From assembly GCA_002438305.1 (NCBI GenBank), contig DJUI01000075.1, forward strand, positions 62,765-68,623: a stretch of 5,859 nt of DNA, read 5' to 3'. The notes under the pieces are model-generated. The model saw only the letters and a list, made by a program, of their open reading frames with translations. It was not told the origin of the DNA and did no database searches. Position 1 is the stretch's first letter, and every line of letters begins with the position of its first letter. Source of the DNA: Staphylococcaceae bacterium UBA6286 (GTDB taxonomy: Bacteria > Bacillota > Bacilli > Staphylococcales > Staphylococcaceae). This document shows positions 1 through 5,859 of this stretch, piece after piece. The position numbers and the translations under genes are program-made.

Positions 1-723
1 TATATGGGGATTGATAGTGCAACATATGTGCACTTTAATTTAAGAAAAGATGATGACATTTCAAAAGAACGCCTTGCGGACATCAAAGTGTATGATGATT
101 ACCGCAGGGCGATTAATCGTGCACTTATCTATCTGTCCTATAAAAAAAGAACAGAGAAAGAAATCAGAGAGCATCTAGCAAAAGATGACGTTCCTGATGA
201 AACCATCAGTCAAGTGGTTAAGTACTGCTTAGATAACGGTTATATCAATCATATAGATTATGCTCAGAGCTTAATGAACACCATGATTCATACAACCGAC
301 AAAGGTCCTGAAATCTTCAAGCAGAAGTTATATGAAAAAGGCATTGAACGCGACTTGATTGATCAGTACTATGACTTATATACTGACGAGATGGATGAGG
401 AACGGATGACCCATCTCATTCAAAAACAGCTGGATAAGCATGCACGAAAGTCCTCACAGCGTCTAGCAGAACAAAAAACAATACAAACACTTGCTCAAAA
501 AGGTTATAATTTGAATATCGTTGTTCCTTATATGAAAGCTATGGAATATAACGGTGACGAGGGCGTTCTTCAGACAGAACTGGAGAAACAAGTTTCCAGA
601 TGGTCACGCAAAGCTTCAGGCCATGAGCTGAAGCAAAAAGTTATTACAGCGATGATGCGTAAAGGGTTTTCTTATGATGACCTGTTACCTGCGCTTAAAG
701 AAAGTGGTATTGAAGATGAATGA
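1..723 (+). CDS. recX: RecX, RecA regulatory protein (5' end cut by window edge)
   Basis: RecX binds RecA filaments in the cytoplasm and limits RecA's recombinase and coprotease activity. The reading frame is open from base 1 (a Tyr codon precedes the first ATG). The sequence around that ATG, YMGIDSATYVHFNLRK, matches an internal stretch of staphylococcal RecX as I remember it, so ATG at 4 is not the true start; about 25-30 N-terminal residues lie outside the window. The 240 visible residues show the family's repeated three-helix units, including ALIYLSYKKRTEKEIREHL and the following segment ending near DYAQSLMNTMI and TDKGPEIFKQKLYEKGI. The whole protein would be about 270 residues, as in staphylococci. 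The stop codon overlaps the start of the next gene by 8 bp, which suggests translational coupling. Identification is firm; the start cannot be seen. Confidence 0.93.
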   Translation, partial: YMGIDSATYVHFNLRKDDDISKERLADIKVYDDYRRAINRALIYLSYKKRTEKEIREHLAKDDVPDETISQVVKYCLDNGYINHIDYAQSLMNTMIHTTDKGPEIFKQKLYEKGIERDLIDQYYDLYTDEMDEERMTHLIQKQLDKHARKSSQRLAEQKTIQTLAQKGYNLNIVVPYMKAMEYNGDEGVLQTELEKQVSRWSRKASGHELKQKVITAMMRKGFSYDDLLPALKESGIEDE

Positions 724-1036
724 AGATAAGAAATTAGTTGAAATGACCGAACACGAACTGCGGGAGGTCATTGCTCATTACAGAGAACGCGCCAGAAAAG
801 CTGAGACGATGGGCGTCATTAATGAATATGAAGTATATCAGCGTAAAGCATTGATTGCTGAGAGCTATTTAGTTGATCCCACGACAGTGAAAGTCGGGCA
901 AGTGTATCGTCTAGTAGGCGTTGAAGCCCATTACTTCAAGGTGGAACGTATTAAAGGAATATTTGCATGGGGATCCAGACTGCAAGGGACTATGAGTGAA
1001 GAAGGTATCCCCTTAGCACTACTGCAGTTGAAATAG
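716..1036 (+). CDS. yfhH: YfhH family protein (function unknown)
   Basis: This small cytoplasmic protein of 106 residues belongs to the YfhH family, conserved in Bacillus and Staphylococcus; no biochemical function is established that I know of. The N-terminal half is helical and charged (residues 1-53, with KAETMGVINEYEVYQRKA as the most recognisable stretch). The second half (about 57-104) is β-rich, with VKVGQVYRLVG, HYFKVERIKGIFAWG and a C-terminal EGIPLALLQL, consistent with the small SH3-like barrel reported for this family. The start at 716 is chosen because staphylococcal homologues begin M-x-D-K-K-L; the upstream ATG at 674 would add 14 residues lying wholly within recX. The start lies 8 bp before the recX stop. 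A weak Shine-Dalgarno-like AAGTGG sits about nine bases upstream, so translation may depend on ribosomes finishing recX. recX–yfhH adjacency is a conserved arrangement. Confidence 0.87.
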   Translation: MNEDKKLVEMTEHELREVIAHYRERARKAETMGVINEYEVYQRKALIAESYLVDPTTVKVGQVYRLVGVEAHYFKVERIKGIFAWGSRLQGTMSEEGIPLALLQLK

Positions 1037-1051
1037 TAAAGGAGTAACAAT

Positions 1052-2581
1052 ATGGCCGGTGAGATACTTGTAAGACTCGTTAATGTAACTAAATATTTCT
1101 TTGACGCGGGCGACAAAACGCTGACTTCAAGGCTGCTGCATAAAAGAGAGAATCGGCATGTAGAGTTGAATCAGGTGACGATACATCTTTATCGCGGAGA
1201 GACGCTTGGCATTATTGGGCTCCCGGGTTCAGGGAAATCAGTTGTCGGCAAGCTGATCTCTAAAGTGATTGAGCCGTCGAGCGGCAAAGTACGCAATAAT
1301 TATCCTACATTTCTCGCCAGTCATCATCATCAGTTCACCGGGCATCATTCGCTCGACCAGATGATTGAAACCGTCTTATTATCATACAATGTGCCGTTAG
1401 CTCAGTTTGCAGCAAAAACCAAACAGATTCTTACATATGCAGAACTTGATGAACGGGCAAAAGTTCCGTTTGATGAGCTGACGACAGGTGAAAAGTCACA
1501 GTTGTTTGTCGCTTTGACGTACTTTTTGAAACCTGAAGTAGTCATATATGATGATCTCTCAAGACATTTGAATCCGTCGTTCAAGGAAAAGTTCAAGACA
1601 GTCATCGAACTGTTGATGCGTGACGGGAAAGCGATCGTACTCATCGAAGAAGAGCTGGACGTCATCAGAGAGAAAGCAAACTATATGACTTGGCTCAGTC
1701 ACGGGCAAGTGAGAAAGTCAGGAACACCTGATGAAGTGATTCCTCTCTATACAAACTATGTCACTCGTTATGAACAGTCACTCGGTACTAAAAATGAATC
1801 ATTGTTTGATCTTGAATATAAGATGCAGAGACAAGCCATCGGTGATGAAGAAGCCATGAGACGTGTGTCCAAGCATTCCAAAAAAGTAGTGAATCAAGAG
1901 ATGCGCAGACTGCTTATAATGACAGTCAGTCTGCTTGCCGCATGTCTATTGTTCTTTGTGCTGATCTGGAAGCAGGTTGAATATGAACCGAAGAGTGAAG
2001 TGAAAGATGAGACGGCTATTGTCAAGAAAAAAGAGGAATTCACTGACAAATATGCTTTTGCAGTCGTTCAAAATGATGATGCGCCGATCACTTATAAAAA
2101 CAAGCTGTTTGTCAAAGTACCTGCGGGTACATTGATTGAAATTACAGGCTATAACAATAAAGACTACCGCATTTCCTATGATGACAAAGATATGACGATG
2201 AAGCGCAGTCAGTTATTATATATCAACCCTGCTGCATTGTACGACGACCATCGTTTTAATGAACTTGAAAAATACATGTATGGCAATTACTCGAATTTCA
2301 AGGATTTCTTTAATAGTTACCTTGGTAAAAGTCATGCAGTAATCAATGATGAACTATATCCGGAATCGAATCACAGATATCGTGTCAAACTAACGAAGAA
2401 TAAAATATATCTGCACTTTAATGATAAAAATAAAATGACCGGAATCAGTTTTCCGATTGAGAAAGAGGATGAGCTGAGGAAGGCATTCAATATTAAAGAA
2501 CAGCAGTGGATTGTGAAAATTGGAGATAGTTATGCCGTTGCAGATTTTGACCGCAATCAGTGGCTGTACTTTAAGATGTAG
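1052..2581 (+). CDS. TagH-like ABC transporter ATPase with membrane anchor and extracytoplasmic SH3-like tail; degenerate catalytic motifs
   Basis: A 509-residue protein resembling TagH, the ATPase of the TagGH wall teichoic acid exporter. Residues 1-240 form an ABC nucleotide-binding domain: Walker A GLPGSGKS at 56-63, signature-like LTTGEKSQ at 143-150, Walker B VVIYDD at 163-168. A membrane segment spans about 287-306, followed by a charged linker and an extracytoplasmic region (about 310-509) containing an SH3-like stretch near 337-397. This matches the long Bacillus TagH (about 527 residues), not the roughly 264-residue staphylococcal one. Key positions are altered: the catalytic Glu after Walker B is Asp168, the D-loop Asp is Asn174, and the switch His is Glu200. 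The start follows a strong AAAGGAG at 1038-1044, seven bases upstream. It lies 15 bp after yfhH and directly before its permease. TagH relationship is fairly firm; the exported substrate, and whether it hydrolyses ATP efficiently, are unknown. Confidence 0.8.
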   Translation: MAGEILVRLVNVTKYFFDAGDKTLTSRLLHKRENRHVELNQVTIHLYRGETLGIIGLPGSGKSVVGKLISKVIEPSSGKVRNNYPTFLASHHHQFTGHHSLDQMIETVLLSYNVPLAQFAAKTKQILTYAELDERAKVPFDELTTGEKSQLFVALTYFLKPEVVIYDDLSRHLNPSFKEKFKTVIELLMRDGKAIVLIEEELDVIREKANYMTWLSHGQVRKSGTPDEVIPLYTNYVTRYEQSLGTKNESLFDLEYKMQRQAIGDEEAMRRVSKHSKKVVNQEMRRLLIMTVSLLAACLLFFVLIWKQVEYEPKSEVKDETAIVKKKEEFTDKYAFAVVQNDDAPITYKNKLFVKVPAGTLIEITGYNNKDYRISYDDKDMTMKRSQLLYINPAALYDDHRFNELEKYMYGNYSNFKDFFNSYLGKSHAVINDELYPESNHRYRVKLTKNKIYLHFNDKNKMTGISFPIEKEDELRKAFNIKEQQWIVKIGDSYAVADFDRNQWLYFKM

Positions 2582-2585
2582 GTGA
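2580..2585 (+). promoter_or_regulatory. Ribosome binding site deciding the permease start
   Basis: AGGTGA overlaps the TAG stop (2579-2581) of the TagH-like gene and lies five bases before ATG 2591. It also covers the GTG at 2582, which makes that GTG an unlikely start. Confidence 0.7.
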
Positions 2586-2590
2586 ATAGA

Positions 2591-3352
2591 ATGAATGAAT
2601 TGATCAATTTAGTTAAATATGTTCCCTATATGCTGAGAAATATACTGATCGAACTCCGCTATCATCTCAAGCAGTATGTCTTCTTTTTAGCCATGAATCT
2701 TATCGTCATCTTCTTTGCCTTTATGCTGCTCAATTTGATGACAAGTGAGCCGATTGAAAAATCGACAAGAGTATTTCAGTTGAGTGGATATGTCATCTTC
2801 TTCTGGATGGCAGGCGCGCTATTTATTTCAAATTTCATCTTGCCGCGTAAAGGGTTTATTTTGAATATTACTAATCTGCCGTTATATGTGCTGGTCAATA
2901 TACAGATTATTAATTTCTTTATTACATTTGTTATTTCATTGATCATGCTGCTGATCATTAAGTCGGCGAATGGTATTACTGTTGAAACAAGCTGGCTCGG
3001 GGTAAGTTATTTTATCATTTTGACTTATTTGTTCTTACTGCCTGTCTGTATCATCATCAGCCTTGTTCAGCAGCGCAGCAGGGAGATTGCTGCTGGACTT
3101 GTCATTCTTCTGATGACACTGCCGATATTATGGATACCTTCTTCGGTTCCAGGCGTACTGCTTAACATCCTGAAGTTGAATCCATTTTATTTTTTAGTCA
3201 ATGGTTTTCAGGAATCAATGGTCATTGGGACATCCGCATTTTATAATTATCCTAATCATCTGCTGTTTTTAGTTGAGCTGATATTAGTCTATATATGGGC
3301 GGGTTATTTGTACAAGCTGCTTAAAGATGAGCTGAACATGAAAAAACATTAA
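2591..3352 (+). CDS. TagG-like ABC-2 family permease
   Basis: A 253-residue integral membrane protein, the likely partner of the preceding ATPase. Six hydrophobic segments can be seen at about 29-49, 64-84, 103-124, 138-159, 166-183 and 223-242, with an amphipathic cytoplasmic N-terminus. This is the ABC-2 topology of polysaccharide and teichoic acid exporters. The segment LPILWIPS followed by LKLNPFYFLVNGFQESMV (residues 177-211) corresponds to the conserved PILW…NPxYF region of TagG; the rest is strongly diverged. Length is slightly below TagG (about 270). ATG at 2591 is chosen over the in-frame GTG at 2582 because AGGTGA at 2580-2585 lies five bases upstream of the ATG, and the GTG falls inside that site. 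The site overlaps the stop of the ATPase gene, so the two are probably translationally coupled. The substrate is unknown; wall teichoic acid or another lipid-linked glycan is inference. Confidence 0.78.
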   Translation: MNELINLVKYVPYMLRNILIELRYHLKQYVFFLAMNLIVIFFAFMLLNLMTSEPIEKSTRVFQLSGYVIFFWMAGALFISNFILPRKGFILNITNLPLYVLVNIQIINFFITFVISLIMLLIIKSANGITVETSWLGVSYFIILTYLFLLPVCIIISLVQQRSREIAAGLVILLMTLPILWIPSSVPGVLLNILKLNPFYFLVNGFQESMVIGTSAFYNYPNHLLFLVELILVYIWAGYLYKLLKDELNMKKH

Positions 3353-3379
3353 CAATTAACAAATAAGTCGATTCAATAA

Positions 3380-3410
3380 AAAAGAGGGGGTCTGTATGAC
3401 CTCCTCTTTT
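3380..3410. terminator. Bidirectional rho-independent terminator
   Basis: An 11-bp stem pairs AAAAGAGGGGG (3380-3390) with CCTCCTCTTTT (3400-3410) around a nine-base loop, with one G·T(U) wobble pair. The stem ends in T-runs on the plus strand (CTCTTTTATT) and, because of the A-run at 3378-3383, also on the minus strand (TTTTTTATTG). It sits 27 bp after the permease stop and one base beyond the yfhP stop, so it can end both convergent transcripts. Confidence 0.88.
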
Positions 3411-3411
3411 A

Positions 3412-4413
3412 TTACTGCCGCTGTATATTCTTTTTAATAGCACTGTTCATGAGCTTATCCTGTAGTTTTTCTTCTGAGAATACCCATCCTGTATAGCTGT
3501 GCGTGACTTCGTAGGCATGATTCAGATTAAGTATGGCAACAAACGAATAATGGCCGTCTTTCAAGTAGCGCAGGTCAATCAATCTAAGTTCATAGCCGAA
3601 AGATTTTTCGACTAATGTCCATCGATAGATAGAACTGAAACTTTTGAAAGCAATAAGGTTTGGATCGTCTTTTGCGTAGATCATCACTTCGTCAGGCGGA
3701 TAGGGCTCTCTTGTGAACTTGTCACTGAAGTTAACCGTTGTACCGTAACTTCTCCCGATATAGTCATATTGATCAGTCTGTATACCGACGCGCCATTCAT
3801 AGAATTCAGCTGTAGGCGCAACGAAAACTTTTTTGATTTGTTCAGTTGCTGCGATTTTCTTCATGGCTCTCGTCTTAATCGTTTGCTGCAGAATTCTTCT
3901 GATGATATAGTAGATGACTAGTATGAAAAAGATAGCGATGAACGTATAGAAGGGCTGGCCGCCCCACGCCCAGATGACACAACCTGCAAGCAGCAGGGAA
4001 AAAATAAAAGGATCAAATGTGTTGATGATTCCGATCTGTATCCATTCTTTTGAAAATGGCCGCAGCGCCTGAGTACCATATGAGTTAAAAATATCAACAA
4101 ATACATGCAGAAACACTGCAAGCTGTGTCCATGCCCAAAAATGAACGAGATCAGCATCAGCATTGATCAAATAAACGATGAACGTAATAAGTATGGGCCA
4201 CATGAGTGTGAATGGAATAGAATGTGTAATTCCTCTATGATGAGTAATATAGACGGCATTATTTTTGAATTTCAAAACAGTATCGATATCCGGTATTTGC
4301 GAGCCGCCGACGACAGCTGCCACAAACAAGGGATAGTGCGCTGCAACAGCAGGATCAATCGTTGCTATTCCGGCGATTGCTGCTCCCATGACTAAATGTG
4401 TTGCTGTATCCAT
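3412..4413 (-). CDS. yfhP: YfhP, YdjM/DUF457 family membrane protein (predicted metal-dependent hydrolase)
   Basis: A 333-residue membrane protein of the YdjM/YfhP family (DUF457), often labelled a membrane-bound metal-dependent hydrolase; the true substrate is not established. The N-terminal half has several membrane segments (about 20-36, 68-84, 92-108, 136-150, 155-171). It carries the family's conserved polar residues: His6 in MDTATH, Asp42 and Asp44 in IPDID, HHRGITHS at 58-65, His103 and Asp107 in FLHVFVD, and Asp134 in NTFDP. These are plausible metal ligands. The C-terminal part (about 180-333) is soluble and β-rich. Length agrees with Bacillus YfhP (about 327). The start is supported by AAGGAGG (minus strand, 4420-4426) six bases upstream of the ATG. 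It converges on the permease gene, shares its terminator, and diverges from mutY, a neighbour arrangement also known in Bacillus and staphylococci. Confidence 0.88.
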   Translation of the reverse strand: MDTATHLVMGAAIAGIATIDPAVAAHYPLFVAAVVGGSQIPDIDTVLKFKNNAVYITHHRGITHSIPFTLMWPILITFIVYLINADADLVHFWAWTQLAVFLHVFVDIFNSYGTQALRPFSKEWIQIGIINTFDPFIFSLLLAGCVIWAWGGQPFYTFIAIFFILVIYYIIRRILQQTIKTRAMKKIAATEQIKKVFVAPTAEFYEWRVGIQTDQYDYIGRSYGTTVNFSDKFTREPYPPDEVMIYAKDDPNLIAFKSFSSIYRWTLVEKSFGYELRLIDLRYLKDGHYSFVAILNLNHAYEVTHSYTGWVFSEEKLQDKLMNSAIKKNIQRQ

Positions 4414-4433
4414 ACTATCCCTCCTTTAATATC

Positions 4434-4439
4434 ATTATA
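4434..4439 (-). promoter_or_regulatory. Probable -10 box for yfhP
   Basis: Reads TATAAT on the minus strand, a perfect -10 hexamer 20 bases upstream of the yfhP ATG. The -35 is weak: TTATGT at 17 bp or TTTATG at 18 bp spacing. It implies a very short leader of about 13 bases beginning at the Shine-Dalgarno site. Supported by sequence match only. Confidence 0.4.
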
Positions 4440-4441
4440 AT
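4436..4441 (+). promoter_or_regulatory. Probable -10 box for mutY
   Basis: Reads TATAAT on the plus strand, sharing four bases with the minus-strand -10 of yfhP through the palindrome ATTATAAT (4434-4441). The transcript would start near 4448, giving a leader of about 40 bases before TTG 4489. No good -35 is visible at the expected spacing (TACTAT at 17 bp). The alternative TTGTAT (4449-4454) with TATCTG (4471-4476) would place the start of transcription at or past the gene start, so it is less likely. Confidence 0.35.
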
Positions 4442-4475
4442 CCAACACTTGTATTTACATAAACATTTAGTATCT

Positions 4476-4479
4476 GGAG
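4476..4479 (+). promoter_or_regulatory. Ribosome binding site deciding the mutY start
   Basis: GGAG abuts ATG 4480, too close to serve it, but lies nine bases before TTG 4489, a normal spacing for Gram-positive bacteria. Confidence 0.5.
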
Positions 4480-4488
4480 ATGAAATCA

Positions 4489-5529
4489 TTGTACAAATCT
4501 GAAGCATTTTCTGAGAACCTGCTTGACTGGTTCCACAAGAATAAACGGTCTATGCCTTGGCGTGAAACGAATGATCCTTATAAAATATGGCTGTCTGAAG
4601 TGATGCTTCAGCAGACGCAGGTCGTTACAGTCAAAGGATATTACAACAAATTTATCGAGCGTTTCCCGACAATGGAGAGTTTGATAGCAGCAGATGAAGA
4701 TGAGGTGCTGAAATACTGGGAAGGCCTCGGCTATTATTCCAGAATCAGAAACTTCCAGTCTGGTGTCAGAGAAGTTCAGGAACAGTATGGTGGCGTCGTA
4801 CCGAAAGACGGTGATGCTTTCTTGAAGTTAAAAGGCGTCGGCCCGTATACAAGAGGGGCCGTGATGAGCATTGCCTATAATCTTAAGTATCCGGCAGTGG
4901 ATGGCAATGTCTACCGGGTCTTCTCGAGACTTGATGATGATGCCGCTGATATCGCAAAAAGTACAGCGAGAAAGCATTTTGAAGACAAAGTAATGGCTGT
5001 CATGCCAGAGGCGGCAGGAGATTTCAATGAAGCCTTGATGGAGCTCGGTGCGACAGTCTGTACACCGAAGAATCCAATCTGCATGCTGTGTCCGGTGCAG
5101 CAGCACTGCGAAGCATTTGCCGAAGGGACGGTTGACATCAGACCAGTCAAAACCAAGAAGATAAACCGGAAATCATATCGCTACAAAGTGCTTCTTGTCG
5201 TCAACGACAAAGGTGAACTGCTCATTACACAGCGACCGAAAAACGGTCTGCTCGGTGGGATGTGGCAGTTCCCGATGGTGGATGAAGATTTAAGTCTCGC
5301 TGAAATAGAAGATATGCTCGGCATGAATCTCTATCAGGAAGAAGAGTGGAATCATACAGTGACCCATAAATTCACCCATCTTGACTGGCTGCTTGATGTC
5401 TATCTGTTTAGAACGACTGACCCTGCACAAGGCGATTACCGTTTAATGTCACGAGATGAACGTGACCATTATACTTTCCCTGTATCGATGAATAAAATCT
5501 ATGACTATTATCTTAACCACGAGGGCTAG
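4489..5529 (+). CDS. mutY: MutY, A/G-specific adenine DNA glycosylase
   Basis: MutY removes adenine mispaired with 8-oxoguanine, starting base excision repair and preventing G:C to T:A changes. With the TTG start it has 346 residues. The HhH-GPD glycosylase domain covers about 1-210: MPWRET near the N-terminus, catalytic Glu37 in LSEVMLQQTQV, helix-hairpin-helix LKGVGPYTRGAV, and catalytic Asp138 in VDGNV. Cys191, 198, 201 and 207 form the C-x6-C-x2-C-x5-C pattern of the [4Fe-4S] cluster. The C-terminal NUDIX-like domain (about 231-346), which recognises 8-oxoG, has GGMWQFP and HKFTH. TTG 4489 is preferred because GGAG is nine bases upstream and the N-terminus then matches staphylococcal MutY residue for residue in length (M-x5-F…WF…MPWRET, from memory). 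The ATG at 4480 would add three residues but has no usable ribosome binding site. Function is firm; the start is less certain. Confidence 0.95.
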   Translation: MYKSEAFSENLLDWFHKNKRSMPWRETNDPYKIWLSEVMLQQTQVVTVKGYYNKFIERFPTMESLIAADEDEVLKYWEGLGYYSRIRNFQSGVREVQEQYGGVVPKDGDAFLKLKGVGPYTRGAVMSIAYNLKYPAVDGNVYRVFSRLDDDAADIAKSTARKHFEDKVMAVMPEAAGDFNEALMELGATVCTPKNPICMLCPVQQHCEAFAEGTVDIRPVKTKKINRKSYRYKVLLVVNDKGELLITQRPKNGLLGGMWQFPMVDEDLSLAEIEDMLGMNLYQEEEWNHTVTHKFTHLDWLLDVYLFRTTDPAQGDYRLMSRDERDHYTFPVSMNKIYDYYLNHEG

Positions 5530-5538
5530 ACAAATTCG

Positions 5539-5566
5539 TTTCATGACCATCAATCTATGCTATAAT
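5539..5566 (+). promoter_or_regulatory. Extended -10 promoter for ntdP
   Basis: TGCTATAAT (5558-5566) is a perfect extended -10. A weak -35 (TTTCAT, 5539-5544) lies 16 bp upstream. Transcription would start near 5573, giving a leader of about 30 bases that includes AGGTGG. The 73-bp mutY–ntdP gap contains no hairpin terminator, so ntdP may also receive read-through from mutY. Confidence 0.6.
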
Positions 5567-5602
5567 ATGTATGCAAATACAAAATATTAGGTGGTGTGGA
5601 AC

Positions 5603-5859
5603 ATGGTCAAAGAATCCATACCAAAAGAAGGCCGGAATGTGCAGATCCAGAGCTATAAGCATAATGGAAAAATACACCGTGTCTGGTCTGAAACAACGAT
5701 TTTAAAAGGAACCAATCATGTCATCATCGGAGGGAACAATCGGACGCTTGTCACTGAAAGTGATGGTCGGACATGGATTACGAGAGAGCCTGCCATCGTT
5801 TATTTCCATGCAGAATACTGGTTTAATGTCATCTGCATGTTCAGAGAAGATGGCGTCTA
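5603..5859 (+). CDS. ntdP: NtdP, nucleoside tri-/diphosphate phosphatase (DUF402), 3' end cut by window edge
   Basis: The frame is open from ATG 5603 to the end of the window, giving 85 residues of an expected roughly 180. The product begins [20 protein letters not shown] and continues with [30 protein letters not shown] and [14 protein letters not shown]. From memory this is nearly identical to the staphylococcal DUF402 protein characterised as a metal-dependent nucleoside tri- and diphosphate phosphatase (YgaC in Bacillus). The fold is an FomD-like barrel; the catalytic residues of the C-terminal half lie outside the window. AGGTGG at 5589-5594 is eight bases before the ATG, a strong ribosome binding site. 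It is downstream of mutY in the same direction, with its own likely promoter. Confidence 0.92.
   Translation, partial: MVKESIPKEGRNVQIQSYKHNGKIHRVWSETTILKGTNHVIIGGNNRTLVTESDGRTWITREPAIVYFHAEYWFNVICMFREDGV

Noticed and set aside
4..6. ATG at 4 as the recX start
   Set aside because: The frame is open to base 1, the following residues match the interior of RecX, and no ribosome binding site can be seen.
674..715. Longer yfhH start at ATG 674
   Set aside because: The 14 extra residues fall entirely inside recX and do not resemble YfhH N-termini; MNEDKKL at 716 does.
1402..1665. Minus-strand open frame of 87 codons opposite the ATPase gene
   Set aside because: Ser-rich shadow of acidic codons in the ABC domain; no family resemblance.
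1052..2581. ATPase gene as a decaying pseudogene because of its altered motifs
   Set aside because: The frame is intact, the ribosome binding site is strong, Walker A is perfect and the partner permease is intact; selection seems to maintain it.
2582..2590. GTG 2582 as the permease start
   Set aside because: The GTG lies within the AGGTGA ribosome binding site of ATG 2591 and has no good site of its own.
4105..4395. Plus-strand open frame of 96 codons opposite yfhP
   Set aside because: It is antisense to the clearly conserved yfhP, its product has no recognisable family and it shows no ribosome binding site.
4828..5156. Two minus-strand open frames opposite mutY
   Set aside because: Both lie under the conserved glycosylase and iron-sulfur coding region and read as low-quality shadow translations.
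5530..5602. Riboswitch or terminator between mutY and ntdP
   Set aside because: The 73-bp gap holds a promoter and a ribosome binding site, with no stable hairpin or T-run.

Overview
The window looks like chromosomal DNA from a low-GC Gram-positive coccus of the family Staphylococcaceae. The genus is uncertain; Macrococcus or a relative outside the S. aureus group is my guess. This rests on the gene set recX–yfhH … yfhP–mutY–ntdP, on strong AGGAGG-type ribosome binding sites, and on the near identity (judged from memory) of the visible NtdP N-terminus to the staphylococcal protein. I see no insertion sequence, tRNA, rRNA, CRISPR array or prophage gene.

Layout. (1) Positions 1-3352 form a tight plus-strand run. 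It holds the 3' part of recX (RecA regulator, cut by the window edge), yfhH (small conserved protein of unknown function, overlapping recX by 8 bp), an ABC ATPase resembling the teichoic acid exporter subunit TagH, and an ABC-2 permease resembling TagG. Gaps of 15 bp or less suggest one operon. (2) A hairpin at 3380-3410 with T-runs on both sides serves as a bidirectional terminator. (3) yfhP (YdjM/DUF457 membrane protein) lies on the minus strand, converging on the permease gene. (4) A short divergent region at 4414-4488 carries a palindromic ATTATAAT that gives a -10 hexamer on both strands. (5) mutY (adenine DNA glycosylase) is on the plus strand, probably starting at TTG. (6) A good extended -10 promoter is followed by the 5' part of ntdP (nucleoside tri-/diphosphate phosphatase, DUF402), cut by the right edge.

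The flanking genes are housekeeping: recX and mutY act in DNA repair and recombination, ntdP in nucleotide hydrolysis. The unusual part is the ABC pair in the middle. The ATPase has the two-part architecture of Bacillus TagH (cytoplasmic ABC domain, one membrane segment, extracytoplasmic SH3-like tail). However, its Walker B glutamate is Asp, its switch histidine is Glu, its D-loop Asp is Asn and its signature motif is weak, while Walker A is intact. No teichoic acid synthesis gene is nearby. It may be a divergent polymer exporter or an ATPase turned to a regulatory or slow-cycling role. This is the best candidate in the window for something not described before.
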